Shown piece after piece: positions 26,872 to 35,737 of a DNA stretch of 48,488 nucleotides. Origin of the DNA: Sphingobacteriia bacterium (GTDB taxonomy: Bacteria > Bacteroidota > Bacteroidia > B-17B0 > Aurantibacillaceae); contig RFNG01000044.1 in the NCBI GenBank assembly GCA_009927275.1, positions 1-48,488 on the forward strand. Direction: 5' to 3'. The number at the start of each line of letters is the position of its first letter. The first letter of the stretch is position 1. The translations under genes and the position numbers were made by a program. The notes under the pieces were generated by a model. That model worked only from the letters and a program-made list of their open reading frames with translations, made no database searches and had not been told where the DNA came from.

Positions 26872-28440
26872 TTACATTTTACCTGGCTGTAAATGAGGTG
26901 CTTTGTGTAATGCATTATATTGCCAAACCCAAAACATCCAAAAAATCCACAAGCAAACCCCAGCCTGTGAATTTAACGTGTCTTCATAAGTAAAACCTAA
27001 TATTAAAATTACCCAAAATGGCATAAACAGATTTTGTTTAAAAGAAAAATGAACGGCCGGGTATGCAATAAATAAACCAAAACATACAAGCCCCATTAAA
27101 CCCGAACTTAATAATACGGTAATAAATTGTTGATGGGGTTTTTTATACCACTCCGAAGAAATCGCATGGTTTTCTGCATAAATTTTTAACATGTCGTCTT
27201 CTAAATCTCCGGGGCCGGTGCCCGTCCAAATATTACATTTACCATACGCCGAAATAGCTGTTTTCCAAAACAAAAAACGCATTGAAAGCGAATGACCCGA
27301 ATTAGGATTTTGTTGTTTAATGTCGCGCCCTTCGCGTAATAATTCGTAAAAGCGTTTCCATATTGGGGGCCAGCTGCGTTCGGATCTAAAATGATATCCG
27401 GCTTTGATCATAGAAATATCTTGTGGCTTAAGTTGTGATACACCGGCAGAGTCTTTGATTTCGGCTAGGGAAGATAAATACCTGATTAATACTTCGTAAC
27501 GTTTTAAATTATACGCAGGATTGTACGAAAACGAATCTTCGGGACACTTCAAATTCCATTCACGTCGTAATTCTTCCATTTGTATATTTTGATAAATGTA
27601 AACACCATTTTCACTGTCTTTATAGGGCGCAAAGTGTATGAGTGGCCTGCCGGATCGTGATTGATTTATAAGTTGATTTACATAAAGGGGTTTTATTTTA
27701 AAATATGCACTATACATCCAATACAATACACCACCTGCAGAAAATAATAAAAGTAAAAATGTATATACTATCTGTTTTTTAAATTGTATTGAAAATTGAA
27801 GTTGAAAGATTAGAAGCAGAAATGCCACAAGTAAAAATACAAGTGAACTTAAATTACCCGCTATGGTAATAACAAGCAATAGCGTAATTACTGCCAAAAT
27901 CCATATCAGCCGGCTTAACTTGGTGTGAGCGTTTTGCCATAACATCAGCGCTGCAAAAAATCCAAGAATTTGAAATTGAGAAAACCGGATATGACTCATA
28001 AACCGTGTGCTTTTACGTAAATCTAATATTCCGGATATATAAAACTGTGCAGCAATGCCATACACAAAACTGCAAACCAAACCCGCTAAAAAAAACCAAA
28101 GCACTCGTTTTAAAGCACGTAAATCAAGGGCTTCTGAGCTCATAAAAATTAAAGCCCATGAGCATAAAGGCAATTGAATTTTAACTTGTTCTAAAGCTAA
28201 ATTCATCCGATTGGAATACAAAATACCACAACATAACCAAACCCAATATGCTAATGCTGCCCAAAACCAAGTTTGCGTTTTTATGCGCTGCCATTTTGCT
28301 GAAAACTGTCCTTCTAAAATCCAGTTTAATCCTAAAACCAATTGCGGTATACTACCCGTAACCGGGCCAAAAAAAATACCAAATGCAAAAGCAGCCGTTC
28401 CGTATGTATAAATACTTTTGTGTACATGCAACCGGCTCAT
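26872..28440 (-). CDS. O-antigen ligase/polymerase-like (WaaL/Wzy_C) membrane protein
   Basis: I use the ATG at 28440 (522 residues). There are about ten or more hydrophobic helices with a large soluble loop (about residues 255-430). That loop and the next helix carry the Wzy_C pattern: R-S-G-R-P-L near the start, G-T-G-P-G-D-L-E-D-D-M around 410 and K-K-P-H-Q-Q-F-I-T-V-L-L-S-S-G-L-M-G-L, where the His is catalytic in WaaL. WaaL joins O-antigen to lipid A-core in the periplasm, while Wzy joins repeat units. With a Wzm/Wzt exporter in the window, a ligase role is more likely. No glycosyltransferases are adjacent. Confidence 0.82.
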   Translation of the reverse strand: MSRLHVHKSIYTYGTAAFAFGIFFGPVTGSIPQLVLGLNWILEGQFSAKWQRIKTQTWFWAALAYWVWLCCGILYSNRMNLALEQVKIQLPLCSWALIFMSSEALDLRALKRVLWFFLAGLVCSFVYGIAAQFYISGILDLRKSTRFMSHIRFSQFQILGFFAALMLWQNAHTKLSRLIWILAVITLLLVITIAGNLSSLVFLLVAFLLLIFQLQFSIQFKKQIVYTFLLLLFSAGGVLYWMYSAYFKIKPLYVNQLINQSRSGRPLIHFAPYKDSENGVYIYQNIQMEELRREWNLKCPEDSFSYNPAYNLKRYEVLIRYLSSLAEIKDSAGVSQLKPQDISMIKAGYHFRSERSWPPIWKRFYELLREGRDIKQQNPNSGHSLSMRFLFWKTAISAYGKCNIWTGTGPGDLEDDMLKIYAENHAISSEWYKKPHQQFITVLLSSGLMGLVCFGLFIAYPAVHFSFKQNLFMPFWVILILGFTYEDTLNSQAGVCLWIFWMFWVWQYNALHKAPHLQPGKM

Positions 28441-28472
28441 GTTAATTAAACGCACTAGCAAATACTTTAGTA

Positions 28473-30689
28473 TCAGTTGCCGAAATCTGAATAAAATTTA
28501 ATTCTAAGTACACGAACTTCATCTTCGCTAAAATCATTTTCGCCTAGTTCATTTATAGCCTCGGTGATATCATCGGATGTACTAGTTTTAAAATAGTTTA
28601 AAATTTCCTCTGCTTTTTCAGCATCAATGTGTTGCTTAATATAATAGTCAAGATTTACTTTTGTTCCTGAAAATACAATGGTTTCAATTTCTGTAAGTAG
28701 ATCTGACAGACTCATGTTTTTACTCTTAGCCATATCATTCAAATTTACTTTTCGGTCTATATTTTGAATGATAAACACTTTCAATCCGGATTTATTAATA
28801 ACCGAACGTATAACCATATCCATGGGACGCTCAATGTCATGCTCTTCAACATAGGCTTTGATGAGCTCCACAAAGGGCTTTCCATATTTTGCGGCTTTAC
28901 CTGAACCTACCCCGCCTATTTTGGTTAGTTCGTCAATAGTTAAAGGGTATTGTATTGACATTTCTTCAAGCGAGGGTTCTTGAAAAATAACATACGGCGG
29001 TAAGCCTTTGGCTTTGGCCGTTTTACGAAGTAATTCTTTAAGCATGCCAAACAATTGCTGGTCGGATGAAATAGTACCGGACTGTCGACTTGCTGTTATA
29101 ATATCATCATCGTCATCGTCTGCATCCGTATTTGTATAATTATGGTCGCGCGTTAATAACACACTATAAGGATTTTTTAAAAATTCAAGGCCCAGTTTAC
29201 TGAGCTTTAAAACGCCGTAACGTTCAATATCTTTTATAACATATCCATACACCTGGGCCTGTCTGATGATCGCTTGCCAAAAGCGTTCGTCTTTGTCTGC
29301 TTCAACGCCATCACCCCATATTTTAAGCTCATGGTGTTTATACGATTTGGTTACCGATGAACTTTGTCCCATCAATACATTTATAATATCTTTTAGCTTG
29401 TGTTTTTCTTTTACGTCTTTTATACACTTTAAAACCAAATGTAAATCGGATTTACCTTCAAATTTTTTACGTGGATGACGGCAATTGTCACACATGCTAT
29501 TACAATGGCGTTCATCAAATGATTCACCAAAATAATGCAGTAAAAATTTTCGACGACAGGTACTGGTTTCTGCAAATGAAGATGTTTCGGCAAGCATTTG
29601 TTTTCCAATTTCCTGCTCAGAAACCGGTTTATCCTTCATGAATTTTTCAAGCTTAACAATGTCGTCATAACTGTAAAAGGTTACACATTTACCTTCACCG
29701 CCATCACGTCCGGCACGACCGGTCTCTTGATAGTAGCCCTCCAGTGATTTAGGTATATCATGATGAATGACAAAGCGCACATCGGGTTTATCAATACCCA
29801 TTCCAAAAGCAATGGTAGCCACAATAACCTGTAACTCTTCCATTAAAAATCGGTCTTGGGTGCGCGCACGTTCTTTGGCATCGAGGCCGGCATGGTAAGG
29901 TGCAGCCTTAATACCGTTAACTTTTAACGCCTCCGCTATTTCTTCAACTTTTTTACGACTTAAGCAATAAATTATGCCGCTTTTACCCGCATGCTGTTTT
30001 ACAAATTTTATAACCTCTTTAATAACCTGTTGTTTCGGGCGAATTTCATAATATAAATTTTCGCGATTAAACGAGGACTTAAAAACTTCAGCCTTTAACA
30101 TGCCCAGATTTTTTTGAATGTCCTGTTGTACTTTTGGAGTAGCTGTAGCTGTTAAGGCCATTACCGGAACGTTTCCCACAGCCTCTATTATAGGTTTAAG
30201 CTTGCGGTATTCAGGTCTAAAATCATGCCCCCATTCTGAAATACAATGGGCTTCATCAATAGCAAAAAATGATATTTTAAATTCTTTAAAAAAGGCAATG
30301 TTATCTTCCTTGGTTAAGGTTTCGGGAGCTACGTATAATAATTTAGTTTTTCCGGAACGCACATCGTTTTTAACCTGAATTGTATCTGCTTTTCCCAATG
30401 AAGAATTTAAAAAATGTGCAATGCCCTGCTCTTGACTAAACCCCCTTATGGCATCAACCTGATTTTTCATTAGCGCAATCAATGGGGAGACTATTATGGC
30501 CGTACCTTCCTGCATAATTGCCGGTAACTGATAGCACAGGCTTTTTCCGCCACCGGTGGGCATTATCACAAATGCATCTTTGCCCTGTAAGATGTTACCT
30601 ATTATTTGATCTTGCTGACCTTTGAATGCATTAAATCCAAAAAAACTCTTGAGGGTTTTAAGAAGTTCTTTTTTATCGATTCCCACCAT
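28473..30689 (-). CDS. recQ: ATP-dependent DNA helicase RecQ
   Basis: The 738-residue protein is a full-length RecQ. Walker A P-T-G-G-G-K-S is at 44-50 and the DEAH box at 145-148, followed by the aromatic-rich loop C-I-S-E-W-G-H-D-F-R-P. The RQC zinc cysteines appear in C-R-R-K-F-L-L-H-Y-F and C-N-S-M-C-D-N-C. After an acidic linker with six Asp in a row comes an HRDC domain (L-R-K-T-A-K-A-K-G-L-P-P-Y-V-I-F), then about 130 further residues, including a second helix-hairpin-like region. It unwinds DNA 3'-5' in recombination repair. It follows a small membrane-protein gene at 71 bases; an inverted repeat lies in that gap. Confidence 0.97.
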   Translation of the reverse strand: MVGIDKKELLKTLKSFFGFNAFKGQQDQIIGNILQGKDAFVIMPTGGGKSLCYQLPAIMQEGTAIIVSPLIALMKNQVDAIRGFSQEQGIAHFLNSSLGKADTIQVKNDVRSGKTKLLYVAPETLTKEDNIAFFKEFKISFFAIDEAHCISEWGHDFRPEYRKLKPIIEAVGNVPVMALTATATPKVQQDIQKNLGMLKAEVFKSSFNRENLYYEIRPKQQVIKEVIKFVKQHAGKSGIIYCLSRKKVEEIAEALKVNGIKAAPYHAGLDAKERARTQDRFLMEELQVIVATIAFGMGIDKPDVRFVIHHDIPKSLEGYYQETGRAGRDGGEGKCVTFYSYDDIVKLEKFMKDKPVSEQEIGKQMLAETSSFAETSTCRRKFLLHYFGESFDERHCNSMCDNCRHPRKKFEGKSDLHLVLKCIKDVKEKHKLKDIINVLMGQSSSVTKSYKHHELKIWGDGVEADKDERFWQAIIRQAQVYGYVIKDIERYGVLKLSKLGLEFLKNPYSVLLTRDHNYTNTDADDDDDDIITASRQSGTISSDQQLFGMLKELLRKTAKAKGLPPYVIFQEPSLEEMSIQYPLTIDELTKIGGVGSGKAAKYGKPFVELIKAYVEEHDIERPMDMVIRSVINKSGLKVFIIQNIDRKVNLNDMAKSKNMSLSDLLTEIETIVFSGTKVNLDYYIKQHIDAEKAEEILNYFKTSTSDDITEAINELGENDFSEDEVRVLRIKFYSDFGN

Positions 30690-30717
30690 TATATTTTTTT
30701 AAAAGACAAGTAATAAA

Positions 30718-30752
30718 TATAACCGATTTTTTAATTCACATTGACGGTTATA
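30718..30752. repeat. 8-bp inverted repeat upstream of recQ
   Basis: TATAACCG at 30718-30725 and CGGTTATA at 30745-30752 are perfect complements 19 bases apart. This could be a dimeric operator for recQ or an unrelated palindrome in AT-rich DNA. Confidence 0.4.
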
Positions 30753-30760
30753 ACAAAAAT

Positions 30761-31099
30761 TTATAAGCCTGTACGCATACGTTTATGATATACATAAACC
30801 AGAATTAAGCCCAAACCGTGCAAAATCCATGTGATTTTAAAAATTATCCCCATTTCGAGTTGCAAAACATACTGCAGCGTTTCTTTAAAAAAAACAAAAA
30901 CTAATAAATAACTTCCCCACCAGCGCATAAATGCAATGCCGGAACATGCTAAAACTTCAATTGCAAAAAACAAACTAAAGGCCAATGCACCTATGGAAGA
31001 ACCCGTTCGAATTTGGGGTGAAAACAAATGTGGAAAATGAAATGCTGTAAATAAAAGGCTTACATACAGCCATATTTTAAGAGGCCAGGGTAGTTTCAT
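30761..31099 (-). CDS. Small polytopic membrane protein of unknown function
   Basis: The 112-residue protein has about four hydrophobic helices, at roughly 7-22, 34-56, 60-78 and 85-104. The N-terminus is K-L-P-W-P-L-K-I-W and the C-terminus is basic (Y-H-K-R-M-R-T-G-L). The layout recalls small DoxX-like or DUF membrane proteins, but I see no diagnostic motif. Its start overlaps the stop of the MacB-like permease by four bases, so it belongs to the same transcript and may assist that protein. Function unknown. Confidence 0.6.
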   Translation of the reverse strand: MKLPWPLKIWLYVSLLFTAFHFPHLFSPQIRTGSSIGALAFSLFFAIEVLACSGIAFMRWWGSYLLVFVFFKETLQYVLQLEMGIIFKITWILHGLGLILVYVYHKRMRTGL

Positions 31100-32346
31100 G
31101 CGTTACTTCGTATTGCTTCAACCGGGTCCAGTTGCGCGGCATGATACGCCGGTAAAAAACCACTTAATACACCTACTATTAATGAAATGCAAAGCGCTAA
31201 ATTAACATTTGAAAAAGTTAATGATAACGTAAAATCAGAACTTACGTTTACAATTACTATTATCAATTCAACAATGCCAATACCTATTAAGCCGCCCATT
31301 ATACTTAACAGGATGCTCTCCCATAAAAATTGGTATAAAATAAAAGCTTTTGGGCTGCCTAAACTTTTTTGTATTCCAATTTGAGACGTACGCTCGCGAA
31401 CAGAAACAAACATCATATTAGCAATTCCAAACCCCCCCACAAGAATTGAAAATCCACCAATAATCCATCCTGCAGTACCTACCAACGCAAATAAATCATC
31501 AAATCCCTTTTGTAAAATACGGGTTTCATTTAATGCAAAATTATCTTCTGCGGCCGGCTTAATTCGACGTTGCGAACGTATAATGCCACGTAATTCAGAC
31601 ATCATCTGGGCGGTACTTATATTGGATTTAGGCTTAACCATTATAGTAGGATCACTTTCTTCTTTGGTGATATCCATAAATTTATATGCCTGTTTGTAAG
31701 GAATTATAATTTGAAAGTCTGAACTTTCGCCAAACATACTTTCACCCTCTTTTTTTAATACCCCTAACACCCTGTAGGTTTGTCCCGAAATTTTAAATTG
31801 TTGTTGCAAGGGATTTTGATTATAAAATAAGCCTTTGGCAATATCAAACCCTATAACCGCATAGGGTTCTGCAGATTGTAAATCGGCATCTGAAAAAAAA
31901 CGCCCGGCTTGAATGCTTACCGATTTTAGCTTGGTGTAATCGGCGCTAATACCCACAAGTTTGGCATTGGAGAGTTTAGCGGATGCCCGGTATGCACGTA
32001 CTGAACTTTGAGCGCATTGAAATGCAACAGCGCCGGTCGTTTGACTGTTTGATTTTATAATTTGATACTCCGATATTGAGGGCAATGGACGATTGAGGTA
32101 CTTCCACCACGGATAATCCGAACTAAAACTCCAGGGCCATTTTTGTATGTAAACAACATTATTACCTATCTCCTGAATACTGCCGCGTAATTTTTGTTCG
32201 AGGCTGTCCAGAACTGTAAATACAAAGATGATGGCAAAAATACCAATGGTAACTCCCAAAACACTAAGAAAGGATCTTAAGCGCTGGGCGCGTAAAGCTT
32301 GAAGCGCCAAAATAAAACTGCCTGTAAGCAGGCCCTTAATGGTCAT
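31096..32346 (-). CDS. MacB/LolC-type ABC transporter permease, without adjacent ATPase
   Basis: The 416-residue protein has one N-terminal helix (A-L-R-A-Q-R-L-R-S-F-L-S-V-L-G-V-T-I-G-I), a MacB_PCD periplasmic domain (residues about 45-265), then three C-terminal helices of the FtsX domain (about 290-410, ending P-A-Y-H-A-A-Q-L-D-P-V-E-A-I-R). Such type VII ABC permeases work with a LolD/MacB-like ATPase to move lipoproteins, toxins or antibiotics. No ATPase is encoded beside it; the nearest matching one is the orphan at 15647-16297. It overlaps both neighbours by four bases, a small membrane protein on each side. Confidence 0.9.
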   Translation of the reverse strand: MTIKGLLTGSFILALQALRAQRLRSFLSVLGVTIGIFAIIFVFTVLDSLEQKLRGSIQEIGNNVVYIQKWPWSFSSDYPWWKYLNRPLPSISEYQIIKSNSQTTGAVAFQCAQSSVRAYRASAKLSNAKLVGISADYTKLKSVSIQAGRFFSDADLQSAEPYAVIGFDIAKGLFYNQNPLQQQFKISGQTYRVLGVLKKEGESMFGESSDFQIIIPYKQAYKFMDITKEESDPTIMVKPKSNISTAQMMSELRGIIRSQRRIKPAAEDNFALNETRILQKGFDDLFALVGTAGWIIGGFSILVGGFGIANMMFVSVRERTSQIGIQKSLGSPKAFILYQFLWESILLSIMGGLIGIGIVELIIVIVNVSSDFTLSLTFSNVNLALCISLIVGVLSGFLPAYHAAQLDPVEAIRSNA

Positions 32347-32582
32347 GGCGCAGAAGAATCGATGCTACGTTTGTACTGCTGCAATATTCGTTTTCGCTGT
32401 TGTTTACGAAGTATATAAAACAATCCCGATAAAATAAAAAAACCAAAAAAATATAAGGCCGAATCGCGATCTGAAATAATTAAAAAATAAACCATGCATA
32501 GTAGTCCTAAGCATGTTGCAACCAGCCACATACGCTCTTGCAATGTGATTATTTTTAAACGGTACGCAATTTCTTTAGTCAT
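32343..32582 (-). CDS. Small two-helix membrane protein of unknown function
   Basis: The 79-residue protein has two hydrophobic segments, about 17-35 and 42-57, and a strongly basic C-terminal tail (L-R-K-Q-Q-R-K-R). It lies one base after lptC and overlaps the MacB-like permease start. A small membrane protein at this place is common behind lptC in Flavobacteria as I recall, but it has no assigned function. It could link LptC-type export with the envelope, yet only position suggests so. Confidence 0.6.
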   Translation of the reverse strand: MTKEIAYRLKIITLQERMWLVATCLGLLCMVYFLIISDRDSALYFFGFFILSGLFYILRKQQRKRILQQYKRSIDSSAP

Positions 32583-32583
32583 A

Positions 32584-33126
32584 TTACAAATTTAATTTAA
32601 CTCGTCCTGTGATATTAAGCATTTCATATTTTGAAAAATCTGAATTGCCCGTTAAGCCATTCCCAAATAAAACCTCGTCTTGCCGTGTTATTTTTACAGG
32701 TGCATCGGTATATAATTTTCCACTTTGTTCGTCCCAGCTGAGGACTTCGGTTTCTAACTGCTCACCTTGCTGATTACGTAACACTACCTGTCCAGTGGCC
32801 TTAGAGCGTTTTTCTGAATTATATCGTATCGCTTTACGGGCAAATAATTCAGCCTGCGGTTTACCTTGTAAAGTATAAAATATCACATGTATGCCACTGT
32901 CTAATTCGGTGCGGGGTTGCGTGGTATGCATGGCATATACCCTCATGTAACGTGCACTCATTACAACGCGCAATCCGGCCGTGTCGATATAAGAAAGCAA
33001 AACCGAATCTCCAATTTGATCCGGCTGTTCATTTGCTGAAGATAAAGCAATAACTTGCTGCACAGAGTTGCTACAAGAACACCATAATACTAACGCGCCT
33101 GAAAGCATTATTAGCGATTTATACAT
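32584..33126 (-). CDS. lptC: LptC-like LPS export protein
   Basis: The 180-residue protein has an N-terminal anchor with a lipobox-like L-W-C-S-C (Cys about 16-18). The beta-jelly-roll LptC/OstA pattern follows: M-S-A-R-Y-M-R-V-Y, then G-I-H-V-I-F-Y-T-L-Q-G-K-P-Q-A-E-L-F-A-R-K-A-I-R-Y, L-S-W-D-E-Q-S-G-K-L-Y-T-D-A-P-V and G-N-G-L-T-G-N-S-D-F-S-K-Y. LptC bridges the inner-membrane LptBFG extractor and LptA so that LPS can travel to the outer membrane. It overlaps the outer-membrane barrel gene start or stop by one base and lies downstream of coaX, an order also known in other Bacteroidota. Confidence 0.85.
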   Translation of the reverse strand: MYKSLIMLSGALVLWCSCSNSVQQVIALSSANEQPDQIGDSVLLSYIDTAGLRVVMSARYMRVYAMHTTQPRTELDSGIHVIFYTLQGKPQAELFARKAIRYNSEKRSKATGQVVLRNQQGEQLETEVLSWDEQSGKLYTDAPVKITRQDEVLFGNGLTGNSDFSKYEMLNITGRVKLNL

Positions 33127-34550
33127 TAATCGTATTTATATTTTAAAAACCAACGGTCCTGAAATGTGCAACCCAAAAAGATACGACCATAGGTTATCTG
33201 TTGTCCTTTTATTCCATATTGCCCAAAACGAAACGCTACATTAAGAGCATTAAACAATTTACTTTGACCAAGAGGTAAACCTACTCCAATATTGATATTC
33301 CAATCACTAACAACAGACGAATGTATTGAAATTGGTCCGTTTTGGTACTGAATTCCGGCACGGTATACGGTTCGTTTTAGAAACGTGCCTTTACCAAAAG
33401 CCTGCTTATCGGGTTGAAACTGAAATCCGCTTGCCACACGAAATACTTTAGAATATGTATTTGAAGTCATTCGCAAACGTGTATTACTCCAATCTGCAGT
33501 TTGAAAATCTATATTCCATTGCCAAATTTCTCCAGATTTTATACCCATACCCAAACCCTGTTCAAAGGGCGCAAGGGTTGGAATTATTTCAGAAGCATTG
33601 TAAATAGTGTCACGAATAGTTTCGTTTCCGTTTGTTAAAATGTAACTGTATACATCCAATTGCTGAACGGGATTTAAAGGCGTTGGTAATTGTGCACTGT
33701 AACCAAATCCCACCCTAATGGGATGTTTTAAAGCCCGCCGATGGCCAATGCTAAGGGTACTGTCAATGGTAAATCCGGTTTGGATTCCGGAATGTAATAA
33801 ATACCCATTAACGGAAAGCGCATTTCGGGTAAGCGTATTATTATACAATATACTGTTTGGATATATTAAACGTGAGGTTTGATCAATTGAACCAAATAGC
33901 CATGAGGCCTGAGCTCCAAGTGAAAGTTCGCTGATTAACTGAACTGCTGTTTTACGAATAGCATAGGATACGCCTTTAAAACGTTTTATACTGTCGGGTA
34001 CAAAATAATTTCGGTATCGAAATGACAAGTAACGTCTTGAAAACGGATTGGTGCCAAAACCTATAAATGCACTGTTCCATCCCCCGTATGCCTGAACTTG
34101 CTGGGTTGTTGTTCCTGCCGAGGAAATTTCAGTTTGAATTAAATTATACCCGCTTTGAGAATACGGTATTATACCCAATACCAAACCGCTATGTTTTTTA
34201 ATAGGTAAAGCTAATACAGCATTTAAAAGTCTAATGTTATTATAATCGTAATACTTTGAATGCTGCTGTACACGTTGAAATTGAATATCAGTTCCCATAT
34301 CTAACGCGGTGTAGCGAATTCCTGAAAATGCAGCGGGATTGGTTAAATTAATAACTGTTGGGGGTAAGGTATCCGTTTGAAGCGCAATTCCGGATGCCGC
34401 AAGGGCTTGTTGACTGGTAACGCCTACCGGAATGCGTTCACCTAATGCATAACGTGAAAATGGATTAAATCCTGTGGTTTGCGCGCTAAGCGATAGGCCC
34501 AAAATAATTGGAATAAAAACTGTTTTATTTCGGGTGGTCAAAAAGCGCAT
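33126..34550 (-). CDS. Predicted outer-membrane beta-barrel protein
   Basis: I use the ATG at 34550 (474 residues), 26 bases inside coaX, because it gives a clean signal peptide (M-R-F-L-T-T-R-N-K-T-V-F-I-P-I-I-L-G-L-S). The mature start F-N-P-F-S-R-Y-A-L-G-E and later alternating polar/aromatic strands (R-Y-L-S-F-R-Y-R-N-Y-F-V, then W-F-L-K-Y-K-Y-D at the C-terminus) are typical of outer-membrane barrels, perhaps FadL- or PorV-like. The final aromatic-rich strand supports insertion by the BAM complex. It is encoded between coaX and lptC. A substrate cannot be proposed. Confidence 0.7.
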   Translation of the reverse strand: MRFLTTRNKTVFIPIILGLSLSAQTTGFNPFSRYALGERIPVGVTSQQALAASGIALQTDTLPPTVINLTNPAAFSGIRYTALDMGTDIQFQRVQQHSKYYDYNNIRLLNAVLALPIKKHSGLVLGIIPYSQSGYNLIQTEISSAGTTTQQVQAYGGWNSAFIGFGTNPFSRRYLSFRYRNYFVPDSIKRFKGVSYAIRKTAVQLISELSLGAQASWLFGSIDQTSRLIYPNSILYNNTLTRNALSVNGYLLHSGIQTGFTIDSTLSIGHRRALKHPIRVGFGYSAQLPTPLNPVQQLDVYSYILTNGNETIRDTIYNASEIIPTLAPFEQGLGMGIKSGEIWQWNIDFQTADWSNTRLRMTSNTYSKVFRVASGFQFQPDKQAFGKGTFLKRTVYRAGIQYQNGPISIHSSVVSDWNINIGVGLPLGQSKLFNALNVAFRFGQYGIKGQQITYGRIFLGCTFQDRWFLKYKYD

Positions 34551-35259
34551 AGAGTCCAAAAAATAGCAAATCTGGAACCTCAAAGTAACGATTTTTAAAC
34601 CCTTTTGACAAATAGGAGGCGTAACCGCCCGTTATAACGACATTAAGATTTGGCCAATGGGAATTGTAATATTGTACAAATCCTTCAATCTCTTTTAATA
34701 CAGCTGTTTGTGCGCCTGCCCAAAGGGCCTCATCGGTGGTTTGGGCGGTTTCGTTATAAAACGAAGCATTAAACGGCAACTCAGGCAAGGCATGGGTATA
34801 GGCAGCCATTGATTTAAGCCGCATTTCAATTCCCGGGCTTATAGCACCCCCATGTGCTGTTCCATCCTGTGTTAAAATTTGATATTTAATACAGGTTCCG
34901 GCATCAATAACTAAAGTTGTTGAGTTTTTATATAAAAACTGAGCGCCCGCTAATCCCAAAATTCGATCGTGTCCAAATGCTAAGCGATCGTATTTTAAAG
35001 TAAAAGGAAGTGGTGTTTGGGCACTGTATATATTAACATCTACGTGCTTGCTTTGTAAATATGCCACTATTAATTCATGCTGGCGCGTAACCGAGACGCC
35101 AACCAAGGACGTACATTTTTTTTTTGTTTTTAAAAACGCTATACAAGATTCAGCATCTTTAAATCTTCCCAAAATTTGCCATACTATAACACCCGTTTTT
35201 GAACGGAACCAAGCTGCTAATTTTATATGGGTGTTTCCACAATCGAGATAATAGCGCAT
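34525..35259 (-). CDS. coaX: Type III pantothenate kinase
   Basis: The ATG at 35259 gives 244 residues beginning M-R-Y-Y-L-D-C-G-N-T-H-I-K, the ASKHA phosphate loop D-x-G-N-T-x-x-K. Further signatures are Y-D-R-L-A-F-G-H-D-R-I-L-G-L-A-G-A and V-I-D-A-G-T-C-I-K-Y, then G-G-A-I-S-P-G-I-E-M-R and V-I-T-G-G-Y-A-S-Y-L. The enzyme phosphorylates pantothenate in the first step of coenzyme A synthesis and, unlike CoaA, is not feedback inhibited by CoA. A near-consensus -7 element (TATTTTTA, 35263-35270 on the minus strand) lies just upstream. The downstream barrel gene starts within its 3' end. Confidence 0.93.
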   Translation of the reverse strand: MRYYLDCGNTHIKLAAWFRSKTGVIVWQILGRFKDAESCIAFLKTKKKCTSLVGVSVTRQHELIVAYLQSKHVDVNIYSAQTPLPFTLKYDRLAFGHDRILGLAGAQFLYKNSTTLVIDAGTCIKYQILTQDGTAHGGAISPGIEMRLKSMAAYTHALPELPFNASFYNETAQTTDEALWAGAQTAVLKEIEGFVQYYNSHWPNLNVVITGGYASYLSKGFKNRYFEVPDLLFFGLYALFDHPK

Positions 35260-35310
35260 ATTTAAAAATACATAATTGGTATTGCATATACGTGGCAATT
35301 AAAAAAATAA

Positions 35311-35318
35311 TATCTTTG
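35311..35318 (+). promoter_or_regulatory. -7 element for tRNA-Phe
   Basis: TATCTTTG fits TAnnTTTG perfectly and lies 20 bases before the mature tRNA 5' end. TATCTTTGCAA is shared with the tRNA-Arg promoter. Confidence 0.6.
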
Positions 35319-35338
35319 CAACGCGTATTTACGCTGCT

Positions 35339-35411
35339 GGTGCCTTAGCTCAGTCGGTAGAGCAAAGGACTGAAAATCCTTGTGTCCCTGGTTCGATTCC
35401 TGGAGGCACCA
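35339..35411 (+). tRNA. tRNA-Phe (GAA)
   Basis: The 73-base cloverleaf has acceptor stem GGTGCCT/AGGCACC, D-arm GCTC...GAGC, anticodon stem AAGGA/TCCTT with loop CTGAAAA (anticodon GAA), and T-arm CCTGG-TTCGATT-CCTGG. The discriminator is A; CCA is not encoded. A -7 element precedes it and a strong terminator follows. Confidence 0.97.
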
Positions 35412-35414
35412 CAC

Positions 35415-35456
35415 AAAGGGAAGATTCTGAAAATCAGATTTCTTCCCTTTTTTTTT
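35415..35456 (+). terminator. Rho-independent terminator after tRNA-Phe
   Basis: The stem AAAGGGAAGA/TCTTCCCTTT, with an inner CTGA/TCAG pairing, is followed by a run of T. It starts four bases after the tRNA. It also works as a hairpin in the other direction but lacks a comparable T-run there. Confidence 0.88.
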
Positions 35457-35737
35457 GAGCCAATTTTCGTTTCTCCCATTTATAACTTTTATGTAACTGA
35501 AACATCCGTTATAGACGATTGTGTTTAAATACTATAAGATTATGACTTTATTAACTTGATGATATCTGTATTATAACGTACCGCATTCCCTGTTTAATAC
35601 CATGTAAAACATTAAAGCAACAACCAAGACTCAACTCTAAACTAGCCATTATTTGTAATGCTATTATTTATTACAGAAAAGTAACTGATTGTAAAATTTA
35701 TGAATCAATGTGGTTGGTTTTTATAGAAAAGTGTGTT
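35457..35737. other. Intergenic AT-rich stretch with no recognised feature
   Basis: These 281 bases between the tRNA-Phe terminator and the end of the M28 peptidase gene hold only short open frames without family resemblance. I see no strong hairpin, RNA family or long repeat; only the octamer GTAACTGA occurs twice. Confidence 0.6.

Noticed and set aside
35457-35737. Small RNA or riboswitch in the longest gap
   Set aside because: No stable hairpin, promoter-terminator pair or recognisable RNA motif could be seen.
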